Shown here: in pieces, positions 1 through 8,400 of the stretch
Numbering within the stretch: position 1 is the stretch's first letter
Layout: each line of letters starts with the position of its first letter
Virus record (IMG/VR): IMGVR_UViG_3300042544_000107
Location: 1 to 21,258 of that record
Direction: 5' to 3' (one strand)
Source of the DNA: a virus
DNA length: 21,258 nt
The notes under the pieces: model-generated
Databases searched by the model: none
What the model was told of the DNA's origin: nothing
Seen by the model: the letters and a program-made list of their open reading frames with translations, nothing else
Position numbers and translations under genes: made by a program

Positions 1-82
1 ACTATTCTTTGACGGGGGGTTTTAACATTACGCGCGCGACACCCCTCCACTCTCTACCCATATATTTTTTCTAAACCTTGTT

Positions 83-101
83 GGGTGGGTTTTGGGTGGG
101 G
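83..101 (+). other. G-quadruplex-type motif
   Basis: Four G-runs (GGG at 83-85, GGG at 87-89, GGG at 94-96, GGGG at 98-101) are separated by loops of 1, 4 and 1 thymines. This matches the canonical four-run quadruplex pattern with short loops, which normally favours stable folding. It lies in the non-coding leader, about 15 bases before the first stem-loop. Whether it folds, and whether as DNA or RNA, cannot be told from sequence alone. Confidence 0.6.
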
Positions 102-116
102 TGGTTTTGGCCTATG

Positions 117-347
117 TTGAGCCTGTGTGGCTCAAGAAAGGCTTGTGTTTCCGCAGGTCAAAGAGGGTGCGGGAGAAATTGTAAACTCCCACCCTTGTAT
201 ATAGTAGAGGGGCTTTTTAAAGCCCCGCCCCTCTACCGGCTTGAGGCCTTTCAGGCCGAAAGCGGCGCTTCGCTTGGGGCTTCGCGCCGCGACCGAGTGT
301 TAAGCGAGGTCGCTCACTCACTACCTTCGGTTCGCTCCCGGTAGTGA
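117..347 (+). other. Array of stem-loops (structured leader, possible packaging site or ncRNA)
   Basis: Successive inverted repeats are visible: 117-123 with 129-135 (7 bp); 164-168 plus 171-175 with 186-195 (10 bp, 2-nt bulge); 204-213 with 227-236 (10 bp, perfect); 245-249 with 253-257 (5 bp); 262-268 with 284-290 (7 bp, GC only); 289-294 with 308-313 (6 bp); and 318-325 with 340-347 (8 bp). Two pairings compete with these. One is 209-216 with 219-226. The other is a long-range 7-bp match, 233-239 with 338-344, which would close a multi-branched fold over the middle hairpins. No known RNA family was recognised. It is not a tRNA: there is no proper D-arm or anticodon arm, and the T-loop-like TTCGCTC lacks the conserved A. 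Candidate roles are a terminase recognition site, a structured RNA, or a terminator/attenuator cluster. Confidence 0.6.
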
Positions 348-364
348 AAACTAAAAATTTTTTT
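318..364 (+). terminator. Possible terminator-like hairpin before the terminase
   Basis: An 8-bp perfect stem (TCACTACC at 318-325 with GGTAGTGA at 340-347) and a 14-nt loop are followed by an A-rich spacer and then seven thymines at 358-364. The T-run starts about 10 nt after the stem, further than in a standard intrinsic terminator. The call is therefore weak, and the hairpin may instead be the last element of the structured leader. If it works, it would stop upstream transcription before the late operon. Confidence 0.3.
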
Positions 365-420
365 AACCTTATGAATAGTTATGACGGGCTATTTTTATAC
401 CTAGAGGAGTTCCTAGTCTT

Positions 421-2319
421 ATGCCTAAACAGCAGGACAGTCTCCATCTACGCCTAGCGGCTGGTAAGACTCTTGATTCTAATGAGTCTAAGTCCAGGCT
501 GCTTGAGATGATAGCCAAGGGTTTCAGTGTTGAGGATGCCTGTAAGGCTGTTGGTAAGTCTTCTAAGACTTTTTATTATTATACTAAGTCTGACCCAGAT
601 TTTGACCGTGAAGTTAAACTTGTCCGCGCCCTTAAAGCCAGGGGTGGTCAAATCTCTGATGAAGACAAAGCAATGTCGTTTAGGGATTTTCGTAAAGAGT
701 TTATGAAGTCTGAGACGTTTGCTCATCAGCAGAACGTTATTGACCTTATTGAAAATAATGACCCTTCTTGGTTACACCCAAGTATGTTGTTTGAGCAGGG
801 TGTTAAAAACTATGTGCTAGTTAATATGCCTCCTGAGCACGCCAAGTCAATGACAGTCTCAATTGACTACATCACATATAGAATCTGTGTTGACCCTAAT
901 GTGCGTATCAAGGTTGTGTCTAAGACACAGACTATGGCCAAAGAATTTCTTTACGCTGTTAAACAGCGTTTGACTTCCCCGTTCTATGTGGACCTTCAAC
1001 GTAGGTTTGCACCGGCTGATGGGTTTAAGGCCACTTCTGATAAGTGGACCCAGGACGCAATTTATATTGAACGTGAGTCCGGCGAAAAAGACCCGACTCT
1101 TCAAGCACTTGGTATTGGTGGACAAATTTACGGTGCCCGCGCCGATTTGATTATTCTTGATGACTGTGTGACTTTGTCTAACTCTGGTGAGTATGAGAAA
1201 CAGATTAGATGGATTCAACAGGAAGTCTTAACACGTATCGGTCCAACAGGTAAACTTCTCATTGTTGGTACCCGTGTTGACCCTATTGATATGTACCGTG
1301 AACTTCGCACTAATGACAGGTACCCTGAAGGTAAGTCTCCTTGGACTTATTTGGCTATGCCTGCGGTTTTGGAGTTTGATGAGAATCCTGAGAATTGGGT
1401 TACTTTGTGGCCTAAGTCTGATAGGCCTTGGTCTGGCGACCCTGTGGACCCTGATAAGGACGGCCTCTTCCCTAGATGGGATGGAATTAGACTAAAGCAA
1501 CGCCGCAGCGTTTTGGATGCTAAAACGTGGGCTATGGTTTATCAACAGCAAGATGTTGAATCTGAGTCTGTGTTCTCTGCTGAACTTGTTCGTGCCGCAG
1601 CGAATGGTATGAGAGGTTGTGGTCCGCTTGTTGCCGGTGCTCCTGGTTATCCTGCTGACACTTCAGGCTTCTACACCGTTTGTGCTATGGACCCTGCTAT
1701 GTCGGGTGACACCTTTACGGTTGCTATTTCTGGTGACAGGAATACTAAACGTAGGTATCTTCTTGATGCTTCTCGTATGCCTGCACCAACTCCGCAACGC
1801 ATTAGGGAAATAATTTTTCAATGGACGGAACGTTATAAGCCTGCTGTTTGGGTTATTGAGAAGAACGCTTTCCAATTGTTTCTTACCCAGGATGAAGAAA
1901 TTAACGCTTTTCTACAATCACGGGGTATACGTCTTGTACAACATTACACGGGCAATAACAAGATGGACCTTGAGTATGGTGTTGCTTCTCTTGGTACTTT
2001 GTTTGGCAATTTTGGTCCGGATGGCAAGCCCGCTAAGAACGCTCTTATTGAGTTTCCGAGGGCAGAGTCAGAAGGCGTTAAAGCACTTATTGAACAATTA
2101 ATTACTTGGTCTCCTGGTACAAAGAATAAACAGGATGGTCCTATGGCTTTATGGTTTGCCGAAACCCAGTTAAGGGATTATGTGAACCAGCAAGGTAGTT
2201 ATGGCAAAACTTGGGTTAGAAACCCTTTTGCTACACCAATTGATTTAGCCAAACGACAAGTTGTTGATTTGGAAGAGTATGCAAGAAAACAACGAGCAGC
2301 CAACGCTGGCTGGTTTTAA
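421..2319 (+). CDS. terL: Terminase large subunit with N-terminal helix-turn-helix
   Basis: This is the ATPase and nuclease motor subunit that packages DNA through the portal into the prohead. The ATPase domain shows an atypical Walker A, PPEHAKS at residues 137-143 (compare PPRHGKS in many TerL proteins), a Walker B LIILDD at 243-248, and a coupling-type GTR at 283-285. The RNase H-like nuclease follows, with candidate metal-binding acids D424 (AMDPAMSG), E480 (VIEKN) and D572 (QDGPMALW). Residues about 22-65 form a helix-turn-helix resembling those of small terminase subunits, so DNA recognition may be built into the same chain; no separate small subunit is visible in the window. The ATG at 421 is preceded by AGAGGAG at 403-409. 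The length of 632 aa is slightly above the usual 450-600. The family assignment is firm; the role of the N-terminal domain is inferred. Confidence 0.95.
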   Translation: MPKQQDSLHLRLAAGKTLDSNESKSRLLEMIAKGFSVEDACKAVGKSSKTFYYYTKSDPDFDREVKLVRALKARGGQISDEDKAMSFRDFRKEFMKSETFAHQQNVIDLIENNDPSWLHPSMLFEQGVKNYVLVNMPPEHAKSMTVSIDYITYRICVDPNVRIKVVSKTQTMAKEFLYAVKQRLTSPFYVDLQRRFAPADGFKATSDKWTQDAIYIERESGEKDPTLQALGIGGQIYGARADLIILDDCVTLSNSGEYEKQIRWIQQEVLTRIGPTGKLLIVGTRVDPIDMYRELRTNDRYPEGKSPWTYLAMPAVLEFDENPENWVTLWPKSDRPWSGDPVDPDKDGLFPRWDGIRLKQRRSVLDAKTWAMVYQQQDVESESVFSAELVRAAANGMRGCGPLVAGAPGYPADTSGFYTVCAMDPAMSGDTFTVAISGDRNTKRRYLLDASRMPAPTPQRIREIIFQWTERYKPAVWVIEKNAFQLFLTQDEEINAFLQSRGIRLVQHYTGNNKMDLEYGVASLGTLFGNFGPDGKPAKNALIEFPRAESEGVKALIEQLITWSPGTKNKQDGPMALWFAETQLRDYVNQQGSYGKTWVRNPFATPIDLAKRQVVDLEEYARKQRAANAGWF

Positions 2320-2331
2320 GGAGTAATAACA

Positions 2332-2736
2332 ATGGCACCAAAACCAAAAAAATCAAGTAGACCTAGAGATATTTATGATGTTAGTTCTGAATACTATCAA
2401 GGTAAAAAAGAAAAAAAAGGTAATAGAACAGCATTTATAAATGATGGTACCGGATATTTAAGCACTTCTTATACTCGTAATGGCAAAAAAGAGACTATGA
2501 CTAATTACGATGCAAGAAACGCTAAAGGCGATTATATGAAATTTGAAGTCCCTAGAGGTTCAGCAAAGACTGCTCAAGCAGAACGTGGTAAAACACTTGG
2601 ACGTGCTAAAAAAGTTGAGACATCTATTAAAAGAGCAGCCTCAGTTAAAAAACTTGCTACTAAAACTTCTAAAGCAGAACGTAGCAGAACAGAATCACGT
2701 AAAAGTACTCCAAGAAAACCTAAAAAGTTATACTAA
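2332..2736 (+). CDS. Lys/Arg-rich protein of unknown function
   Basis: This 134-aa protein starts 12 nt after the terminase with AAGGAGT at 2318-2324. The N-terminal half (about 1-75) is mixed, with a Tyr/Asp/Gly-containing stretch (NDGTGYLSTSYTRNGKKE) that could be a small beta unit. The C-terminal half (about 76-134) is strongly basic and low in complexity, with many KK, KR and SRK clusters and no hydrophobic core, so it is probably disordered. I do not recognise the family. Its charge and place between terminase and portal fit nucleic-acid binding or a minor head role, but neither is shown. The DNA is A-rich, unlike the T-ending codons of the terminase. It is in the same frame as the portal, with a TAA and nine further bases between them. 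Confidence 0.75.
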   Translation: MAPKPKKSSRPRDIYDVSSEYYQGKKEKKGNRTAFINDGTGYLSTSYTRNGKKETMTNYDARNAKGDYMKFEVPRGSAKTAQAERGKTLGRAKKVETSIKRAASVKKLATKTSKAERSRTESRKSTPRKPKKLY

Positions 2737-2745
2737 AGGATTAAT

Positions 2746-4575
2746 GTGGCAAGAGACATACAAGATATTGCTAATGCTTACCAACAACTAAAACAACGAT
2801 ACGCAAACCGTGATTCACGTTGGTCTGATGTTTTAGAAGTTCGTAAAGGTAACATTAACCAAGTTTTCCCAGGACTATTCCCAGCCGAATACCCTAAACC
2901 TATGGTGGCAAACTTTATTGACGTTGCCGCACGCGACATCGCTGAAGTAATTGCACCTCTTCCTGCTATTAACTGTTCAGCAACTAACGCTGTATCTGAC
3001 CGTGCACGTACCCGTGCCGACAAGAGAACAATGATTGCTGCCGGCTACCGCGACACTTCACGCCTACAGGTTGAGATGTTTACCGGTGCCGATAGATATA
3101 TTACTTTTGGTGCCCTACCTTTCATTGTTGAAGCAGACTACGATAACAAAACCCCACGTATCCGTTTAGATAACCCTTTCAACTCATACCCTGAGTTTGA
3201 CCGCTTTGGTCGTTTGCTTTCCTACACAAAACTTTATGTTAAAGCCGCACAAGATTTAGTTAACGATTTCCCAGAATATGAATCAGTTATCCTTGGTAAG
3301 TTTGAACAACGTGGTTCTATGCGCCCTGTACAACTTGTGCGCTATATGGACAAAGATGAAACAGTTCTTTTCTTACCTGAACGTGGTAACTACATTTTAC
3401 AACGTGCCAAGAACCCTCTTGGTAGATTAAACGTAATTTTTGCTGTAAGACCTGGTGTTGATTCTGATGAACAACAACGTGGACAGTTTGATGATGTTCT
3501 ATGGGTGCAAGTCGCACGTGCCCGTTTTGCTACTTTACAACTTGAGGCGGCACAAAAATCTGTTCAAGCACCCTTTGCGTTGCCTTCAGATGTTAACGTC
3601 CTTGAAATGGGACCTGACGCAACTATACGTTCCGCATCTCCTGAAAAGATTCGCCGTGTTGATTTAAATGTGCCCCCTGGATTATTTGCTGAATCACAAA
3701 TACTTGACCAAGAAATGCGTATGGGTGCACGTTACCCTGAAGGACGCCAAGGCGTAAGCCAAGGCAGCATTGTTACAGGTCGTGGCGTTGAAGCCCTTAT
3801 GGGTGGATTTGATACACAAGTTAAAACAGCACAGTCTGTTTTGGCTGAAGCATTAAAGCAAGTTTTTGAACTTTGCTTTGAGATGGATGAAAAACTTTTC
3901 GGTAACTACGAGAAGACGGTTCGCGGCGTAGATGCTGGCGCACCGTATGAAATCACCTATACCCCCAACAAGGATATTGATGGGGATTATACGGTTGATG
4001 TCACCTATGGACTGATGGCCGGATTAAACCCCAACCAGGCTTTGGTATTCGGACTTCAAGCGCGTGGAGACCAATTAATTTCCCGTGACTTCCTCCGCCG
4101 TCAGATGCCGTGGGAAATAAACGTTACACAAGAAGAACAAAAAATTGAAATTGAAAAACTGCGTGATTCTCTTGTTGCAGCAATTAGTGGATACGCTCAG
4201 GCTATTCCTTCATTGGCAACACAGGGTCAAGACCCTGGTGAGATTTTAAGTCGTATTGCAACAGTTATAGCAGGCAGACAAAAGGGTCAACCTATAGAGC
4301 AGGTAATCGCGGAAGCGTTTGCCCCTCAAGCACCGCCCCCTTCTGCTGAGGCTGCAGTCCCTGGTATGGAACAACCCGTCCCCGGTTCCACAGGTGAGGC
4401 TCCCTCCGGTGGTGCTTCAGGTTTAAGTGCAGCAACTGGTGGTCCACGTGGTGTGGCACCAGGACAAGTAGGACAAGGTGGAAGACCACCGATACAGTAT
4501 TTGCTGGCCGGGTTAACCGGTTCTGGCAAACCCACACTATCTTCTAGTGTGACAAGAATGGTCCCTGCGGGCTAA
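2746..4575 (+). CDS. Portal protein
   Basis: This 609-aa protein follows the terminase and fits, in size, position and sequence character, a phage portal: the dodecameric ring at the head vertex that docks the terminase and seeds head assembly. Visible traits are an N-terminal helical part (about 1-60), a mixed core, a helical section around 305-380 with a Gly-rich loop (RQGVSQGSIVTGRG) as expected near the portal tunnel and clip, and a Pro/Gly/Ala-rich low-complexity tail from about 524 onward. The start is GTG at 2746, preceded by AAAGGA at 2735-2740. The ATG at 2744 is in another frame and stops quickly. No motif is decisive, so the call rests on context plus overall resemblance to actinophage portals. 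Confidence 0.85.
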   Translation: MARDIQDIANAYQQLKQRYANRDSRWSDVLEVRKGNINQVFPGLFPAEYPKPMVANFIDVAARDIAEVIAPLPAINCSATNAVSDRARTRADKRTMIAAGYRDTSRLQVEMFTGADRYITFGALPFIVEADYDNKTPRIRLDNPFNSYPEFDRFGRLLSYTKLYVKAAQDLVNDFPEYESVILGKFEQRGSMRPVQLVRYMDKDETVLFLPERGNYILQRAKNPLGRLNVIFAVRPGVDSDEQQRGQFDDVLWVQVARARFATLQLEAAQKSVQAPFALPSDVNVLEMGPDATIRSASPEKIRRVDLNVPPGLFAESQILDQEMRMGARYPEGRQGVSQGSIVTGRGVEALMGGFDTQVKTAQSVLAEALKQVFELCFEMDEKLFGNYEKTVRGVDAGAPYEITYTPNKDIDGDYTVDVTYGLMAGLNPNQALVFGLQARGDQLISRDFLRRQMPWEINVTQEEQKIEIEKLRDSLVAAISGYAQAIPSLATQGQDPGEILSRIATVIAGRQKGQPIEQVIAEAFAPQAPPPSAEAAVPGMEQPVPGSTGEAPSGGASGLSAATGGPRGVAPGQVGQGGRPPIQYLLAGLTGSGKPTLSSSVTRMVPAG

Positions 4576-4587
4576 AAAGGAAAAAGA

Positions 4588-4770
4588 ATGAAGTCATTTA
4601 GTGGCGGCAAGAAGCCAGCAAACCAAGGTTCTGCTGGAAAAGCATACGAACAACCAGTTAGAAAATCTGGTGTTCCAAAGGCTGCAAAACCAGGTATGTC
4701 AACAATTATGTTTGGCAAACAACCATCTGGTACACGTGGTAGTTCAGCACCAAAACGCGCTGGAAAATAA
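4588..4770 (+). CDS. Small basic protein, unknown
   Basis: This 60-aa protein begins 12 nt after the portal stop, with AAAGG at 4576-4580 as ribosome binding site. It is rich in Lys, Gly, Ser and Pro with few hydrophobic residues, so it is likely unstructured. No signal peptide, membrane segment or known motif is visible. An overlapping frame (4601-4783) is also open, but it lacks a ribosome binding site and has an implausible composition. The position among head genes suggests a small virion or assembly accessory protein, without direct evidence. Confidence 0.65.
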   Translation: MKSFSGGKKPANQGSAGKAYEQPVRKSGVPKAAKPGMSTIMFGKQPSGTRGSSAPKRAGK

Positions 4771-4796
4771 ACAATTAATTTAAGGACGTATAAATA

Positions 4797-5279
4797 ATGG
4801 CAAGAGGTGGAAACAGACCTACAGCACCACAAAATAATCCTATGAACGTTAACGGACGTGGTGGTAATGGTCAAAGCGGTGACGCTACACAAGCAGCCAG
4901 ATACGTCCCAGGTCTCCCATACGGAGAGGGGCAAGCACTTATGGAAACACAAGGAGCAGCCCCTTTGGCTGCGGCTCCGAGTATTGAACAATCAGGTATG
5001 CCTTCGGGCCTCGCATCAGCCGCAGCCTCACAACCCGTTATTGGTTTAAATGAACCTTCAGCACGCCCCAATGAACCAGTTACTGCTGGTGCAGGGATGG
5101 GTGCAGGTCCAGGTATGGATGCACTTGGTCCAAGTCCTGACCAAACTTTCAATAAACAATTACAAGCAGACAATCAACGTCTCGTACAATATTTACCTTC
5201 CCTTGAGCAAATGGCTAATGACCCATCTGCCTCTAACACTTTCCGTAATTTTATTCAATACTTGAAGAGCATCGCATAG
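4797..5279 (+). CDS. Gly/Ala/Pro-rich protein, unknown
   Basis: This 160-aa protein starts at an ATG with AAGGAC at 4782-4787. Residues 1-115 are low-complexity (Gly, Ala, Pro, Asn, Met), with GAGMGAGPGM-like runs, and are probably disordered. The last 45 residues contain an amphipathic helical segment (NKQLQADNQRLVQYLPSLEQ) that could oligomerise. Related proteins beside portals in actinophages are, as I recall, uncharacterised. The stop TAG abuts the ATG of the next small gene, so the two are probably translationally coupled. The function is unknown; a minor head protein or assembly factor is possible. Confidence 0.7.
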   Translation: MARGGNRPTAPQNNPMNVNGRGGNGQSGDATQAARYVPGLPYGEGQALMETQGAAPLAAAPSIEQSGMPSGLASAAASQPVIGLNEPSARPNEPVTAGAGMGAGPGMDALGPSPDQTFNKQLQADNQRLVQYLPSLEQMANDPSASNTFRNFIQYLKSIA

Positions 5280-5432
5280 ATGAGCCAGTTTTCTGAACGC
5301 TTTGATACAGCAATTCAGGTTTTAGGTTTTCCGTTAGGTTCTGTTGCTTTTGATTTAGCCAGAACACCTAATATGACCGATGACCAATTTAATGACTTAT
5401 TAGAAACTTTAACTAAACCAGAAGGAGCATAA
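5280..5432 (+). CDS. 50-aa acidic protein, unknown
   Basis: This short open frame starts at an ATG directly abutting the preceding stop (TAGATG) and ends 6 nt before the next gene. Its product begins MSQFSERFDTAIQVLGF and ends with an acidic segment (MTDDQFNDLLETL), giving two likely helices. It fills what would otherwise be a 159-nt gap in an operon with almost no spacing, it is open throughout, and its composition is that of a normal soluble protein. The ribosome binding site of the 1498-aa gene (GAAGGAG at 5421-5427) lies inside its 3' end. The family is not recognised. Confidence 0.7.
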   Translation: MSQFSERFDTAIQVLGFPLGSVAFDLARTPNMTDDQFNDLLETLTKPEGA

Positions 5433-5438
5433 CTTTTC

Positions 5439-8400
5439 GTGGGTGCTCTAACTGACTTTTTAACTTCTAATCGTATCGGTGCAGCAATTGGTAATGTTCT
5501 TACAAAAAATGTTGCTCCCAGAGTTGCTGATGTTTTTAACTCACCTCTTGGTTCTATCATTAAAGGTGCAGATAAAGCAATTGAAACTGTTGTTCGTGAC
5601 CCTGTTGGTGCAGTTAACCTTGGTGCAGCATATGCTCAACGTAAAGAATTTGATAAAGTTAAACAAGCATATAAGGCTACTGACCGTATTTCTTACGGTG
5701 AAGCAACAGCATATAACCTTGCACAAACCTTTAAAGGTTTTAACTCTTTAACTAATCCAGCAATTAAAGCCGCTGGTGGTCAACAAGCCCTTGATAAGGC
5801 TTATGAGTTGATGCCTTTACTTAATCCAAACTATGATGTTATGGATGAAAAACAACGCCAAGCAGCACAAGATAGTCCTTACTACCAAATCCTTACAGGT
5901 TTAACTGATATTGGTTTAGAATATTTAACAAGTGCTGGTACTGGTCTTGTTTTTAAAGGTTTACGTAAAGCATCAGAATTAACACGTGCACCACTTACCG
6001 CTGAAACTATTAAGGCTTTAGAAACTGATGCTTTTAAAGGTGTTAATGATATTACAACACAATTAAATAATGGTGCAAATGTTGATGACATTATTCCATC
6101 TAACGGTATCAGTGTTCATATTCTTGATATGTACAAAAAGAATGACCCATTAGAATTATTATCTAACCCTGTTGTTGCACGTTCAAGTAATCCTCGTCTT
6201 CTTTCACAACTTGGTGCCGCAACTAAAAGTATTGATGAAGCAAGAGATATTATTCTTGCTGACCTTGGTTCTGTTGCTGCTGCTAATAGACTTAGCCCTT
6301 CTTTAAAAGATTCAATCACTCTTTCTAAACAACCTGTTGATTTACAAAAAGGAAATGAATTAACACCTAATAATCGTTTAAATCCAGATAACATTGTTGA
6401 TGGTGCAGAGGGAGACCAATTAAGAAACGTTCTTGATGACATTATTGCACGTAACCCTAATCTTACTAATGAATGGAAAGATTGGTACGGTAAAGTTTCT
6501 ATAGGTGCAGGTAACGTTTCCTGGGCACCTTCAAAGTTTAGTTTTGTTGAACAATTAAACAAAGCAAAAACAAGTCTTAAAACTGAACGTCTTCTTGGTA
6601 GAGGTTCTAAACAAATAAATGAAACCATTATTGGTGGTGGAGAGTTCAGACCTTTCCGTGTTTTAACTCTGGCAACTACACGTCTTCGTCCACGTGGTTA
6701 TATTGAACTTACAGGTTTACGCCCTATGGATAGTGTTGAAGAAATATCTGCAATGCTACAAATGTCTCCAACTTTACGTAAAGCAAAGTATGCAGATTTT
6801 CGTGCTAATGCTATTAGAACTTGGTTGGCTGCCCCAGCAGATGAAGCACGCAGAGCCGCTGTTTTAAAACAAATTGAACGTGATGCTGTTAAAACTATTG
6901 CTAACGATATTGCTGAAAAAATAGGTTTAAAAGTAGACGATATTGATATTGATACTCCTATGCAAAACGTTATTAATAAACGTGATGGCATTAGAGAAAA
7001 AATTAAGAACACACAAAACGGTATTGTTACTAAAGAAGCCGATGGTGCTGAAGTAACTGCTGTTGATGAGAACATTAAAGTTAAACTTGCTTCTAGTATT
7101 CCTATGCTTGATATGCGTATTATGGAAAATAATCTAGAATCATTACTTAGAAGTAGTATATCTTTAAAAAGTTTTACTTCAAAAATAGGTTCTTTACCTA
7201 TTGCTGGTGATGCTTTTGAGCGTGCTTTTTCTGCAGCAGTTCTTATTCGCCCAGGTTATATTCCTAAGAACTCTATGTTTGAACCTTTTGTTCGCATTCT
7301 TGGTCGTATGCACGATGCTACTTTGCCACAGATTTATGGTAAAGAAAAGTTTGCTACAAGAGTTCTTGATTCTGATACAGGCGAATATTCTTTTAAACAA
7401 CTTGACATTATGGGTGAAGATGTAATTGGTGGTGGCGCACTACGCCAAGAAATAGACCCATCATTAACACTTGCAAACGTAACGCAACCAGGTGTTTATG
7501 AAAGAACCGCACGTAAATCTTTTACAACAACACCTGTTAATCCAAACTTTACAACTGTTAATCCTAGACTTATTAAAAAATATTGGGGCGAATACTCACA
7601 ACAAATACAGGTTATGAAAAATGACCCTATTATTGGCCGTGTTATGTCAGGTTTATCAGATGATGACATCGTTAAATATATGGTACGTGATTTAGAGCAA
7701 CGTGGAAATTTTAGTGATTTTTACCGTCTTGCTAGTGAAAAAGCAATGTCAAAGAAAGATAAGACACCAGACCTTTCAACCAATGGTGCGTATGAATTAT
7801 TAGATGAATCAAAAACGGTTATTAATAATTTGATACCTGATAAGGCTATTCAAAAGAAAATTATTGACGATAGAGAAATCTTTAAAGCAAAAAAAGCAGA
7901 AGAACTTCTTAAAGGTAAAAACGTTCCAACACTTGATATAAGTTTAGATGCTTTGCCAGGTATGGATTCATTCTTTTCTAGTACAGCAAATCTTTACCAA
8001 AAAGGTATTAATAAAGGTTTTAGAGCAATTGCTAAACCTGAATCAGCATTGTTTCGTAATCCTTATGGAAGATATTATGGTAATCAAGCCGTTAAACTTA
8101 TGGTTGAAAATGCTCAACGTAACGGTATTGAAATTACTTCAGATATGTGGCAAAACCGAATAAGACCTATTGCACAAGAATATGCTTTAAAACAAGTTGA
8201 AGACACATTCTACGCAATTAGACGTATGAACAATGTTCAATACTATTCACGTTTTCTTCTTGGTTTTCCTAACGCAATGTTTAACTCTGTTAAGTTTTGG
8301 GTTAAAGCAGGGTTTGCTAACCCTTACAACTTTGCTCTACTTGAACAAATTCGTACATCACCTTGGGCTGTAGGTATGGTTGTTGACGAAGATGGCAATA

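Larger units (their letters stand above)
1..420. other. Gene-free leader upstream of the terminase
   Basis: I see no convincing protein-coding gene in these 420 bases. The only open frame of any length (78-344) runs straight through GC-rich inverted repeats, encodes an implausible Trp/Gly/Arg-rich peptide and lacks a good ribosome binding site. The stretch holds a G-run of G-quadruplex type at 83-101, a chain of stem-loops from about 117 to 347, and an AT-rich segment from 348 to 402. The terminase ribosome binding site is at 403-409. No promoter with well-spaced -35 and -10 boxes could be identified. Upstream of a terminase gene, such a stretch could be the packaging (cos or pac) site, a structured RNA, or both. 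That is inference. Confidence 0.7.

Noticed and set aside
9-40. Promoter with TTGACG as -35 box
   Set aside because: The position 17 bases downstream is CG-rich with no -10 box; the TAACAT nearby is far too close.
78-344. 88-codon open frame in the leader
   Set aside because: It runs through the inverted repeats, has an implausible Trp/Gly/Arg-rich composition and no proper ribosome binding site. The stems explain the sequence better.
230-350. tRNA or tRNA-like gene
   Set aside because: A 7-bp closing stem and a T-loop-like TTCGCTC exist, but there is no valid D-arm, anticodon arm or CCA, and the conserved A of the T-loop is absent.
361-402. Promoter directly before the terminase
   Set aside because: TATACC at 396-401 resembles a -10 box, but no -35 box lies at a suitable distance, and it would sit almost on the ribosome binding site.
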